Of a stretch of DNA of 35,713 nt, positions 8,858-16,015 are shown piece by piece. The first letter of the stretch is position 1; each line of letters opens with the position of its first letter. The DNA is from a virus. The stretch covers positions 1-35,713 of IMG/VR virus record IMGVR_UViG_3300007508_000022; one strand, written 5' to 3'. A program made the position numbers and the translations under genes. Under the pieces are notes generated by a model, which searched no databases, had not been told where the DNA came from, and saw nothing but the letters and a program-made list of their open reading frames with translations.

Positions 8858-8935
8858 AAGCCTAATGGTGTGAGCTTGCATACCTGAGTAGATTCATACG
8901 AAAGGGAGGACTGAAGTTGCGACTCAGTTAGGCTT
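8858..8935 (+). ncRNA. Candidate structured RNA or 5' leader element
   Basis: The 78-nt element is closed by a perfect 8-bp stem, AAGCCTAA (8858-8865) with TTAGGCTT (8928-8935). Inside it, GGTGTG pairs with CATACC around a 6-nt loop (8867-8884). Either CTGAGT pairs with ACTCAG (8884-8889 with 8922-8927), or ACTGA(A)GT pairs with ACTCAGT around a TGCG loop (8910-8928). The middle carries the unpaired purine-rich CGAAAGGGAGGA. It lies upstream of the gene at 8952 and just past a TATA element. No known ribozyme, riboswitch or tRNA matched. Confidence 0.45.
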
Positions 8936-8951
8936 TTATAAACATTATATA

Positions 8952-9239
8952 ATGGTAGATGCATCAATAATCATGATGGAAGAACAAAAAGATGAAGATG
9001 CAGCAGGAGAAGCCTGTGAATTTGCTTTATTAAGTATTAGAAATAAGATTGTGCCACCGATTAGTGCTATTAACTCCCAAGATACTTTAGAGGTCTTTTT
9101 AGGTACCCTTTCAGGTATTATAGCAGGATGGGGTATGGTGTTAGAAAAGAAGGATAAAAAACTATACAAAAAACTTTTAACTGCGTTGGAGCAAATGTCA
9201 CTTAGATATGGTGGAGTTAGAGGTAGAGGATTACAATGA
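8952..9239 (+). CDS. Hypothetical small protein
   Basis: Up to 95 residues. A possible internal start (MMEEQKDEDAAG, 8973) is favoured if the TATA-like TTTATAA at 8935-8941 is used, because 8952 would then lie upstream of the transcript start. The protein is helical: an acidic N-terminus, ACEFALLSIRNKI, then a moderately hydrophobic LEVFLGTLSGIIAGWGMVL and a basic KKDKKLYKKLL. The end, RYGGVRGRGLQ, is Gly/Arg-rich. No family recognised. It overlaps the next gene by 32 nt. Confidence 0.5.
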   Translation: MVDASIIMMEEQKDEDAAGEACEFALLSIRNKIVPPISAINSQDTLEVFLGTLSGIIAGWGMVLEKKDKKLYKKLLTALEQMSLRYGGVRGRGLQ

Positions 9240-9387
9240 GCTTTTCGACTGGTTTACCCTTATTATGGGAAGAAACCCCCAAAATATCACATCACAGGCA
9301 AAGAGTACATTCTGGAAGTTAAAATTCCTTTCTGACGATAAGATAAAAGAAGAGGGATATGATGAAGATGAGGATGAATCAACATGA
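9208..9387 (+). CDS. Small acidic protein, unknown
   Basis: 59 residues starting MVELEVEDYNELFDWF and ending in an acidic tail, EGYDEDEDEST. It overlaps the gene before it by 32 nt and the zinc finger after it by 4 nt (ATGA). This chain of overlaps is the main support for its being real. Function unknown. Confidence 0.5.
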   Translation: MVELEVEDYNELFDWFTLIMGRNPQNITSQAKSTFWKLKFLSDDKIKEEGYDEDEDEST

Positions 9388-9533
9388 CTAGGTTTTACTG
9401 CACTACCTGTTGTAAGATATTTGAAGATAAGGATATAAAGTGGTGGAATAACTCCCAAGTCTGCGAAAGATGTTACCAGAAGTATCTTAAATACCAAAAA
9501 AACGATACAGGATACCCTAAAAATAGGGGATAA
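9384..9533 (+). CDS. Mini zinc-finger protein
   Basis: 49 residues: MTRFYCTTCCKIFED, then CERCYQKYLKYQ. Two CxxC knuckles 19 residues apart form a single treble-clef-like or ribbon zinc site. It starts by ATGA overlap with the preceding gene. Probably a nucleic-acid- or protein-binding accessory protein. Confidence 0.55.
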   Translation: MTRFYCTTCCKIFEDKDIKWWNNSQVCERCYQKYLKYQKNDTGYPKNRG

Positions 9534-9572
9534 GACCACAACTTTTATAAATGACTATATTGTAGGTGTTTT

Positions 9573-9770
9573 ATGGATTACGAAAAATTTGGCATTTGCA
9601 TAACAGTGATCATAGTTGGATGTCTAATGGGTGCTGCTGGAATAGCATCAGGAGAATTTGGCATAGAACTAGCACAAGGAGATCATAAAATTCCATTTCC
9701 AACATCATCAACAAAGACAGATAACGCTTACTTTGAATGGTGTTATAAAATGAAAATAGACTGTAGTTAG
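9573..9770 (+). CDS. Small membrane-anchored protein
   Basis: 65 residues. One membrane segment (ICITVIIVGCLMGAAGIA, about 8-25) is followed by a polar domain with two Cys (WCYKMKIDCS). The segment may be an uncleaved signal anchor, placing the tail outside the cell. A TTTATAA box lies 29 nt before the ATG, so it has its own leaderless promoter. Confidence 0.55.
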   Translation: MDYEKFGICITVIIVGCLMGAAGIASGEFGIELAQGDHKIPFPTSSTKTDNAYFEWCYKMKIDCS

Positions 9771-9972
9771 TTTAAGTGTCATGAATATTACTTGTATCAG
9801 AAACGCCCCTGACTTGTATTTATAAAAGGTTTAAAAATTGCTTTTTGGCTATAAGCACTTGAACGTCTAAAATTGATTTCTGAATACTGTGGAAATGTTC
9901 CCTAATATATATGTTTGTATTGAATATCATGTAAAAAAATAGGGAGAATTTAAGCGATCTGTTATTGATCGG

Positions 9973-10290
9973 TTAAATATCCTTTTTGGTAGGATCGTAG
10001 TCTATGAAGCCTATTTTACCTAGATAGTTAGCTTCAATTCTATGATCGCTTTTTAGCTCTTCAAGTGCCTTATTGCTTAACCTTACGAATAAAGGTAAGT
10101 TTAAGACAGTTTTATCGGTAATTAAGCCTGTTTTCTTATCTGCATTTTTTACATAGTGGCTATTACCAAATAGAGCTTTTACAGCGAATTTCATAAAAGG
10201 TATCATTATACTAATACCTTGATCCTCGTTTTCAGCTTGCTCTATTGCTTCTTGAGCTATTTTGTCTTTTTGTTCTTTTGTTAAAGTCAT
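9973..10290 (-). CDS. Hypothetical protein
   Basis: 105 residues from the ATG at 10290 (MTLTKEQKDKIAQEAIEQ). This start is preferred over one at 10341 because a TATA-like element, TATGTATAATA, lies about 25 nt upstream. It has a helical N-terminus, then FMKFAVKALFGNSHYVKN, and a final segment with strand-like LGKIGFIDYDPTKKD. No family recognised. It reads away from the GATC/TATA array and could encode a regulator of it, but nothing in the sequence shows this. Confidence 0.55.
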   Translation of the reverse strand: MTLTKEQKDKIAQEAIEQAENEDQGISIMIPFMKFAVKALFGNSHYVKNADKKTGLITDKTVLNLPLFVRLSNKALEELKSDHRIEANYLGKIGFIDYDPTKKDI

Positions 10291-10341
10291 GTTCTTATTT
10301 GCCTTCAAACGTATTATACATATATGTGTTTGCATTTGCAT

Positions 10342-10831
10342 ACATTTATATTAGGTATTCACACACTATAAGCTGACGTATCAATCCCAGCGATCCAAAC
10401 AGTTATATTACCGAAAGGCTTATAAGCATTTGTGCACGGATCGGAACGTTTATATTAGGTATAATACATACCCATTCGGAACGTTTATATTAGGGTAGGC
10501 TATTTCAGGTGGTAATATATATGTTGCGATCAGGATAACATTTATATTAGGGCTTAATGTTTCGTTCATGTTGTATCAAAAAAATGTTATACAAAGGTTT
10601 ATATTAGGTAGCAAACCACTTAATAAGCTTAGTTCTATTAAACAAACAATAAGATTATATACCAATTACTTAAACAATACTGTTATTTATAGTGTTAGTT
10701 ATGCTTATATTATAGTAGTAAATGAACAGCGATCAAGTGCGATCACGGAAACATTTAAATTACGGAAAAAAACACAAAAAAGTTTTGAACGAATCACGAA
10801 AAATGCGATCAGCGATACATTTAAATTAGGG
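10342..10831 (+). promoter_or_regulatory. Array of eight TATA-like elements with GATC sites
   Basis: Eight copies of a block close to AACATTTATATTAGGG start near 10342, 10398, 10445, 10480, 10537, 10594, 10749 and 10817. Five of them have a GATC (10392, 10439, 10528, 10741, 10807) about 9-12 nt before the TATA core, often as GCGATC. The copy at 10537 is 27 nt before the ATG at 10568, and the copy at 10817 is 30 nt before the in-frame ATG at 10850. The other copies face no start codon at the expected distance. The array could be tandem promoters of the downstream operon, sites for small transcripts, or iterons of a replication origin. Confidence 0.6.
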
Positions 10832-11401
10832 ATTTGTGATTTTTTGCCCATGATGTCCGAAAATACTGATCAGAATTACGCCTTTATTGGTATTAATAAT
10901 ACTAATGATGGTTATCTCTATCAAGTTAAAAGTAAATCTGATAATGACATAGTATATACTATTGTTGTCAAGATAGTAGATGATGACCATATCAATACAG
11001 ATACTAGTATAGATATTGAATGTGAATGTTTGGGCTATAAACATAGAGAAAGGTGTTGGCATATAGATAAGATAAGGGGAGTGATAGAGCATAATTCTTA
11101 TTGTATAATGTGCCTAACACCTTTTCTCGATATAGTATTAAAGAACGCTGATTATACAGATAATACTATTGAATCAGTTAATGCTTATGATCAAGATGGT
11201 AAGAAGATATTAATTAATAAGGCAGGTAGTATGATGATACATAATGACTGTGTTATATATCTAGGGGAATTTGAATCATTAGGAGAAGATATTAGTAATA
11301 AAATCCAAGAGATTTATAAATCATTCTATAATAAAGACATAGAAAATTCCAAAGATTTATATGTGGATAACAAAAAAAGCGTGAGTGAGAAAAATGAATG
11401 A
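10568..11401 (+). CDS. SWIM-type zinc-finger protein
   Basis: 277 residues from ATG 10568, or 183 residues from the in-frame ATG at 10850; each has a TATA-like box about 27-30 nt upstream. The diagnostic motif is the SWIM signature CxCx7CxH (ECECLGYKHRERCWHI), followed by CIMC. SWIM domains bind zinc and act in DNA- or protein-binding contexts. A strand-rich segment (YLYQVKSKSDNDIVYTIVV) precedes it. The first 94 residues of the long form partly translate the repeated promoter elements (FILG, FKLR, FKLG), so they may not be a functional domain. It is the first gene of the long plus-strand operon and overlaps the next by 8 nt. Confidence 0.6.
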   Translation: MLYQKNVIQRFILGSKPLNKLSSIKQTIRLYTNYLNNTVIYSVSYAYIIVVNEQRSSAITETFKLRKKTQKSFERITKNAISDTFKLGICDFLPMMSENTDQNYAFIGINNTNDGYLYQVKSKSDNDIVYTIVVKIVDDDHINTDTSIDIECECLGYKHRERCWHIDKIRGVIEHNSYCIMCLTPFLDIVLKNADYTDNTIESVNAYDQDGKKILINKAGSMMIHNDCVIYLGEFESLGEDISNKIQEIYKSFYNKDIENSKDLYVDNKKSVSEKNE

Positions 11402-11699
11402 CAAAATTAGAGTAATGAATCAAACAGCAACATTACAAATACCCAATACCATAACAGGTAGTAAGGACATGAAGATAGAAATAAAGGTTGATGATAAATC
11501 AACAGTTCAATCTATCCTAGAACAAATAGATGATAAGGCATTACGCACTAAACTATTTGATAGTCGTGGTGATCCTAACAAGTTCCTATCTGTTATGCTG
11601 AATGGTAAGAGTATAGCTTTCCAAAATGGTATGGAAACTGTCGTTAAGGGTAGCGATCAGCTATACGTTTTACCTGTTGTAAGTGGGGGATCAATATGA
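11394..11699 (+). CDS. SAMP/MoaD-type ubiquitin-like protein with GG-SI tail
   Basis: 101 residues from ATG 11394; a GTG three codons upstream is less likely. The beta-grasp pattern of MoaD, Urm1 and archaeal SAMPs is visible: a helix after TVQSILEQIDD, then LSVMLNGKSIAFQNG, then KGSDQLYVLPVVSGGSI. In that family the C-terminal VSGG is adenylated by an E1-like enzyme, for sulfur transfer or for attachment to lysines. Here Ser-Ile follows the GG, so the tail would need trimming, as pro-ubiquitins do. No E1, E2 or JAMM peptidase was seen in the window, so host enzymes would be needed. It overlaps the next gene by ATGA. Confidence 0.65.
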   Translation: MNDKIRVMNQTATLQIPNTITGSKDMKIEIKVDDKSTVQSILEQIDDKALRTKLFDSRGDPNKFLSVMLNGKSIAFQNGMETVVKGSDQLYVLPVVSGGSI

Positions 11700-11893
11700 T
11701 CCCTTACATTTTTTCTATGACTAATGTAATGGCGAAGCCATTAAAGAGATGGATATGGAATAATATTATTGATACTAAATTAGGTTGGCATAATGATATA
11801 CAATGTGTGATAGATGAGATAGATATTGATGAGTTAATGAATGAAAGAGCTGAAGAATATAATACAGGATTACAGGAGTGTTATGACTTATGA
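11696..11893 (+). CDS. Small hypothetical protein
   Basis: 65 residues with aromatic-rich helices (PLKRWIWNNIIDTKLGWHND) and an acidic second half (IDEIDIDELMNERAEE). It is linked by ATGA overlaps both to the ubiquitin-like gene before it and to the GHKL ATPase after it, so it is co-translated with both. No family recognised. Its position makes it a candidate adaptor between the two. Confidence 0.55.
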   Translation: MIPYIFSMTNVMAKPLKRWIWNNIIDTKLGWHNDIQCVIDEIDIDELMNERAEEYNTGLQECYDL

Positions 11894-14364
11894 CAGATGA
11901 TTATTATATACCTGATGTAAAGAAGCCTAAGGATATATCTAATGATGTTGGTAAATATACAGGAGCTTTGAAAGAGTTTATTGATAGTGAAGATGGATCA
12001 ATCAAGGTTAAGTTAGAGCATGATGTTATAGTAGAAAGGGTAGCTAATACTATCTATACTTCATGGTTGTCAGGCATAAGAGAATTATTAACTAATGAAT
12101 TAAAGGCTTGTAAATTAGCTAGGGATAACTTCAATGCTAATCCTTACATGGTAATAACAATCAATCCTGTTGAAAGAAAATTAATTATACAAGGCTATGA
12201 TTCATTAGGTATAACTGCTGAACGATTCGGTAAGATAGTAGCATGGCTAGGTCGATCACATAATAAAGATAGGAATAGTATTGGTATGTTTGGCATGGGT
12301 ATTGAAGCTTATACTACATTAAGTAGCACGTTAAAGATAGAATCTAATCCAAGAGAATCGCCTGAAAACTTTACAGTATTAGGTAGAGATGGTAAGACAT
12401 GGCTACCATTAGAAGAAGCAACTAACATACCTTATGGTTGTAAATTAACTATGGTATTGAATAAAGATTTAGGCGATACTAAATTCTATAAACAATTAAT
12501 AGAAAGAGTTAAAGATGTAGTATCATTACATGGTATTCCTACTACCATACATTTAGAAGATGAAGTTGATGATGATGATGATTATAGTATTGGCAACCAT
12601 GAAGTAGAGTTATTAGATAAAGAAAGATATATGTTAAGACTAATAGATAGGGCTAATGAAAGAGAAAGATATTCTTATACTAATATAGATCATTCAACAA
12701 CTAAGACATTACATATAGATAATGATACTTATGATATTACTATTCTGTTTGCTAACAATAGTAATAGTAATGCTGATGTTAATGATGATTGTCATTTCTT
12801 TACTACGTTAATAGATGTTCCAATTAACAATGAATATAATAAGGGTAGCACTATTTCTAGTAAGATAAATGATCTTGAGCTTAATGGATTACTGTCTAGG
12901 TTTCCTAACTTCACAGGTATGTTAATCAACCTTAAAGATGAATCAATCTATCCACCTGTTGCTAGTAGAGATAGTCTTAAAGATGGTTGGCTAACTGATG
13001 AGATGTTAAGAGATAGTTATGATTTAGTTTGTGAATGGTATGATGAGAATAGAATTAATAAGTTAGATGAGTTATTTAATATGACTTCACAGGATATTAA
13101 TACATGGCATTGGTTGTATCAATATTCAGAAGATAGGAATGATGATGATGATGAAGATAAAAAACAATTAAAAGAATGTATTGATTTAAGATTTAATATC
13201 TATAAGGATAACAGAAAGAAGTATGATCACATAACATTCTTAGAGTTATTAACTCAATCATCTAGTCATGCTATTAATTATGATCATGTATTTTATATGT
13301 CTAACTTTTATAGGGATAAGATAGTTGGTATTGATGAGGAGCTAGGGGAAACCTGCACTTATATAAGATTAGCCTATAAAGATACTGATAAATATGTTGA
13401 TACATTAAACTATCTAGTTGAGAAGATGAATAAGTTATGTGATAAAGATGATATGTATTTCTATGATACTGTTAGTTGGTTAAAGAATAGAAAGGTTAAG
13501 ATAAAGATAAGACGAGTAGCTAGACCGAAAGGTAGTATAGTATGGCATTACAATAAGCTTAGCAACTATTCTTATGATGAAACACAGGTCAGCTCTAGTA
13601 TATATTATGATAAGAATAGACATGATGATTATAGTATGAAGGATATAATAGCAAAAAAAAAGATCAGGCTACAGCTTACAGAAAAGAGATGGGGGAAACA
13701 CAGATTGTCTATTGCTGATATAGTAGGTTTGTTAAATCAAATACCAACAGATATAATGTTTTGTAAAGCAGATACAGATTTAAATGCTAACTCGGTTGAT
13801 GATTATATTAAAGGTGTGATGAATAGGAATGTCTTTACAAGTCAGGGTAATTATAAGATGAATGAATTGTTAGATAAGTTTAGAGATACAGATGAGCTTG
13901 AAGTTAAGTTAGTTTATTATCCTTATTCTGATGTGATTAATGAGAAATGTTTTGGCACTAACAAGAAACAATTATACATATGTGCTAAGAATAATGATGA
14001 GTTAATTGGATTAGGATTAGCATTTATAACTGATGGATATATACATGACAAGGATTGGACTATTAACTATAATGATAAGGACATAATAGAGATAGATAGA
14101 TATGGTAGTGATTCTGTTAATATAGATGAGAAGATGAAAGTATTAATACCTGATGAAGTGATAGAGTTATTAAGTAGTAATAGGTTTATATCAAGATGGA
14201 AAAATGCTGAGCATAAAGGTTGTATGATATTAGCATTGGTTGATCTACATAGATCAATACCAAGTAAATTCTTTAATGATGTAGCTAGGTCATTAACTTA
14301 TGCTAATACATTCAAGGAGTTAAGTGATGAAGTTAAAAGAGTAAAGGAGTTATACCATGCCTAA
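11890..14364 (+). CDS. rIIA-like GHKL (Hsp90-type) ATPase
   Basis: 824 residues. The N-terminal Bergerat ATP-binding fold is complete: N box with Glu65 and Asn69 (RELLTNELKA), G1 box around Asp104 (YDSLGIT) and G2 box at 132-137 (GMFGMG). Near 355-365 the motif PPVASRDSLKD resembles the transducer-side segment of T4 rIIA-like proteins. The length is close to rIIA (about 725 residues). rIIA-type proteins are early phage proteins linked to blocking host exclusion systems; their chemistry is unsettled. The C-terminal half (about 400-824) is charged, has Asp-rich stretches and no recognised domain. The gene overlaps its neighbours at both ends (ATGA before, 8 nt after). Confidence 0.7.
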   Translation: MTDDYYIPDVKKPKDISNDVGKYTGALKEFIDSEDGSIKVKLEHDVIVERVANTIYTSWLSGIRELLTNELKACKLARDNFNANPYMVITINPVERKLIIQGYDSLGITAERFGKIVAWLGRSHNKDRNSIGMFGMGIEAYTTLSSTLKIESNPRESPENFTVLGRDGKTWLPLEEATNIPYGCKLTMVLNKDLGDTKFYKQLIERVKDVVSLHGIPTTIHLEDEVDDDDDYSIGNHEVELLDKERYMLRLIDRANERERYSYTNIDHSTTKTLHIDNDTYDITILFANNSNSNADVNDDCHFFTTLIDVPINNEYNKGSTISSKINDLELNGLLSRFPNFTGMLINLKDESIYPPVASRDSLKDGWLTDEMLRDSYDLVCEWYDENRINKLDELFNMTSQDINTWHWLYQYSEDRNDDDDEDKKQLKECIDLRFNIYKDNRKKYDHITFLELLTQSSSHAINYDHVFYMSNFYRDKIVGIDEELGETCTYIRLAYKDTDKYVDTLNYLVEKMNKLCDKDDMYFYDTVSWLKNRKVKIKIRRVARPKGSIVWHYNKLSNYSYDETQVSSSIYYDKNRHDDYSMKDIIAKKKIRLQLTEKRWGKHRLSIADIVGLLNQIPTDIMFCKADTDLNANSVDDYIKGVMNRNVFTSQGNYKMNELLDKFRDTDELEVKLVYYPYSDVINEKCFGTNKKQLYICAKNNDELIGLGLAFITDGYIHDKDWTINYNDKDIIEIDRYGSDSVNIDEKMKVLIPDEVIELLSSNRFISRWKNAEHKGCMILALVDLHRSIPSKFFNDVARSLTYANTFKELSDEVKRVKELYHA

Positions 14365-15109
14365 GATATTAGATTGTAATGATAATCATCTAACTATAAT
14401 GAATGATGATGGTAAGATTGAGATGGTATCTAATGATGAATACTATCATCTTAAATATGATCCTGCTAACATAGATAAAAGAGATAATGATAATAGAATC
14501 TTTCACTTCTATACTAGGACACAAAAGATACAGGAAACATACAATGATAAAATATTTAATCTTATGTTTAGTGGTGTGATACTACAAACAAGACAAGAAG
14601 AAGCTAATAAGATATGTCAGTTCATAAACAATGATGATTGTGCTTCCTTTATGAAATACTGTGGGGATAAGTATCAAGTTATTAACTGTAAAGAATTACT
14701 AATGAAACTGTTGTTTGCTTATGCAGATAGATTAAAGTTTAGGAAACGTGGCATAGTAATTGATGATAACTTTATGGTAGGCTATGATGGTGGAGCTCAT
14801 TATAAGAAAGGTAAAGGTTGGCATAGCTTATGTCTTGTAGTTGATGGCTACATAAGAGATAAGTTAATTGATACTGCTGTTGGAGCTATAAGAATGTCAA
14901 GACTACTACAAACTATCATGGTTAAGATAGGTTTCTGTCTTAAACCTAACATAAAAGATAGAGTATTCATGAATCAATTACCTGCTGATTTAAAGAGATG
15001 TATAACAGATGAAGTTAAACAAAAGGATAGAGAATTAAGAAAGAAACAGAAAGAAGCAGAAGCATTACTTAAACAATCAAGATTAGATGATGAGATGTAT
15101 GGTGTATAG
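14357..15109 (+). CDS. Hypothetical protein
   Basis: 250 residues, no recognised family. It has a polar N-terminus with short strands (LTIMNDDGKIEMVSND), a central mixed segment (LKFRKRGIVIDDNFMVGYDGG) and a hydrophobic helix (LIDTAVGAIRMSRLLQTIMV). A charged coiled-coil-like tail ends it (KQKDRELRKKQKEAEALL). The start overlaps the end of the GHKL ATPase by 8 nt, so the two are probably made together in fixed proportion. This recalls the rIIA-rIIB pairing in T4, although no similarity to rIIB could be seen. Confidence 0.55.
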   Translation: MPKILDCNDNHLTIMNDDGKIEMVSNDEYYHLKYDPANIDKRDNDNRIFHFYTRTQKIQETYNDKIFNLMFSGVILQTRQEEANKICQFINNDDCASFMKYCGDKYQVINCKELLMKLLFAYADRLKFRKRGIVIDDNFMVGYDGGAHYKKGKGWHSLCLVVDGYIRDKLIDTAVGAIRMSRLLQTIMVKIGFCLKPNIKDRVFMNQLPADLKRCITDEVKQKDRELRKKQKEAEALLKQSRLDDEMYGV

Positions 15110-15111
15110 AT

Positions 15112-15315
15112 ATGTATGTTAAATCAAAAGATGTTCAAAGAATAAGATATAATAACATAGGTGTGATTGAAATACTTAGAACATTCTTACCTAAATCTTT
15201 ACCAACAGATTATGATATAGGATATAATAAATTTGTTATAATGATTAAGAAACTAGAAGAATCTGATAATATATTATTATATGGTCTTGATAGAAAAGAT
15301 GATTGGAGTAAATGA
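15112..15315 (+). CDS. Small hypothetical protein
   Basis: 67 residues, basic N-terminus (MYVKSKDVQRIRYNN), then helices (VIEILRTFL, FVIMIKKLEESDNILLYGL). It starts 2 nt after the previous stop and ends 1 nt before the next start. No function recognised. Confidence 0.5.
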   Translation: MYVKSKDVQRIRYNNIGVIEILRTFLPKSLPTDYDIGYNKFVIMIKKLEESDNILLYGLDRKDDWSK

Positions 15316-15316
15316 T

Positions 15317-15787
15317 ATGAATAAACAAGAGAAGATTATATTTGAAAACAAAAAGAAAAAATTAATTGAGCTTGGATTCTTTCTTGATCCTAATTTAAAT
15401 AAAGAAGATTGGCATATATATAATTGGAAAGCAGGTGGTTGGAATAATAAAGATAACAAATGGGTTAATCCTGCTAGACTATTAAATAAAATTTATCCTG
15501 TTGTTAATGATAGGCTAGAATATATGTGGCTACACATGAATTATTATATTGCTACCAAGACAGATGTAGATAGACAATGCCATGCTTGTCATGGAACATT
15601 AAGTCGTAAGCGTATTGAAGTTAATGATTTAATAGTAAGGAATGGTAAGGGAGCTAACTTCAATAGTTATCATGTGCCATGTGCTATTAATATAATAGTA
15701 GAGATGATAGATACATTAATAACTATACCAAAAAGAAATGCTTTACTTGATGACATACTAAAGGAACAAGAGATGAGAAAACAATGA
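15317..15787 (+). CDS. Putative zinc-binding protein
   Basis: 156 residues from ATG 15317, chosen because it follows the previous stop directly. An N-terminal Trp- and Asn-rich region (WHIYNWKAGGWNNKDN) precedes a zinc site: CHACHGTLSRKRIE, then HVPCAINI about 30 residues on, giving a C-x2-C...H-x2-C arrangement as in HNH-like or treble-clef folds. No HNH catalytic pattern is evident, so a structural zinc finger is more likely. Role unknown. Its stop overlaps the next small gene. Confidence 0.55.
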   Translation: MNKQEKIIFENKKKKLIELGFFLDPNLNKEDWHIYNWKAGGWNNKDNKWVNPARLLNKIYPVVNDRLEYMWLHMNYYIATKTDVDRQCHACHGTLSRKRIEVNDLIVRNGKGANFNSYHVPCAINIIVEMIDTLITIPKRNALLDDILKEQEMRKQ

Positions 15788-15900
15788 CAGATATAATAAT
15801 AATAGGAGATGAGAATAATAAAATTAAAAAGAAAATAAATAAATTATTAAAAGAAAAACAATTAGACAAACACTTTAAGGTTAAGGATAATGATAGATAA
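15784..15900 (+). CDS. Mini protein, 38 residues
   Basis: MTDIIIIGDENNKIKKK..., a short strand then a basic helix. It overlaps the previous gene by ATGA and the next by 11 nt, continuing the chain of coupled genes. Function unknown. Confidence 0.4.
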   Translation: MTDIIIIGDENNKIKKKINKLLKEKQLDKHFKVKDNDR

Positions 15901-16015
15901 GATAGGGTTTAAACTATGGTGGTGGGAACAACAAGCTAAAGAAGAATTAGAAAAAATAAAAAGCGATCGGCGAAAGATTTATATTCCGAAAAAAAAATGT
16001 GAGGAAAATGAATAA
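15890..16015 (+). CDS. Mini protein, 41 residues
   Basis: It starts MIDKIGFKLWWWEQQ and ends KKKCEENE. It overlaps the mini gene before it and the gp88-like gene after it (8 nt). Its second half carries a promoter element on the same strand, so this stretch could be mainly regulatory rather than coding. Confidence 0.35.
   Translation: MIDKIGFKLWWWEQQAKEELEKIKSDRRKIYIPKKKCEENE
15964..15987 (+). promoter_or_regulatory. Internal promoter before the gp88-like gene
   Basis: GATC at 15964 is followed by GATTTATATTCCG with its TTTATAT at 15978-15984. The box is 30 nt before the ATG at 16008 and matches the GATC-plus-TATA layout of the 10.3-10.8 kb array. It would allow separate expression of the second half of the operon. 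Confidence 0.55.

Noticed and set aside
8884-8905. Hammerhead ribozyme core (CTGA...CGAAA) in the RNA element
   Set aside because: The CUGANGA box reads CTGAGTA, the segment between the boxes does not form stem II, and no cleavage-site helix is present.
8858-8935. tRNA gene
   Set aside because: The closing stem fits in length, but there is no T-loop motif, D-loop or anticodon arm of proper size.
9771-9972. Small genes or an RNA in the 200-bp gap between convergent genes
   Set aside because: Only 14-15-codon frames and a weak 6-bp inverted repeat (TCCCTA/TAGGGA) are present; two GATC sites at 9956 and 9967 are the only notable feature.
14357-15109. E2-like conjugating enzyme or rIIB partner for the modifier/rIIA genes
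   Set aside because: It has cysteines and the right position, but no E2 motif or rIIB-like sequence could be recognised.
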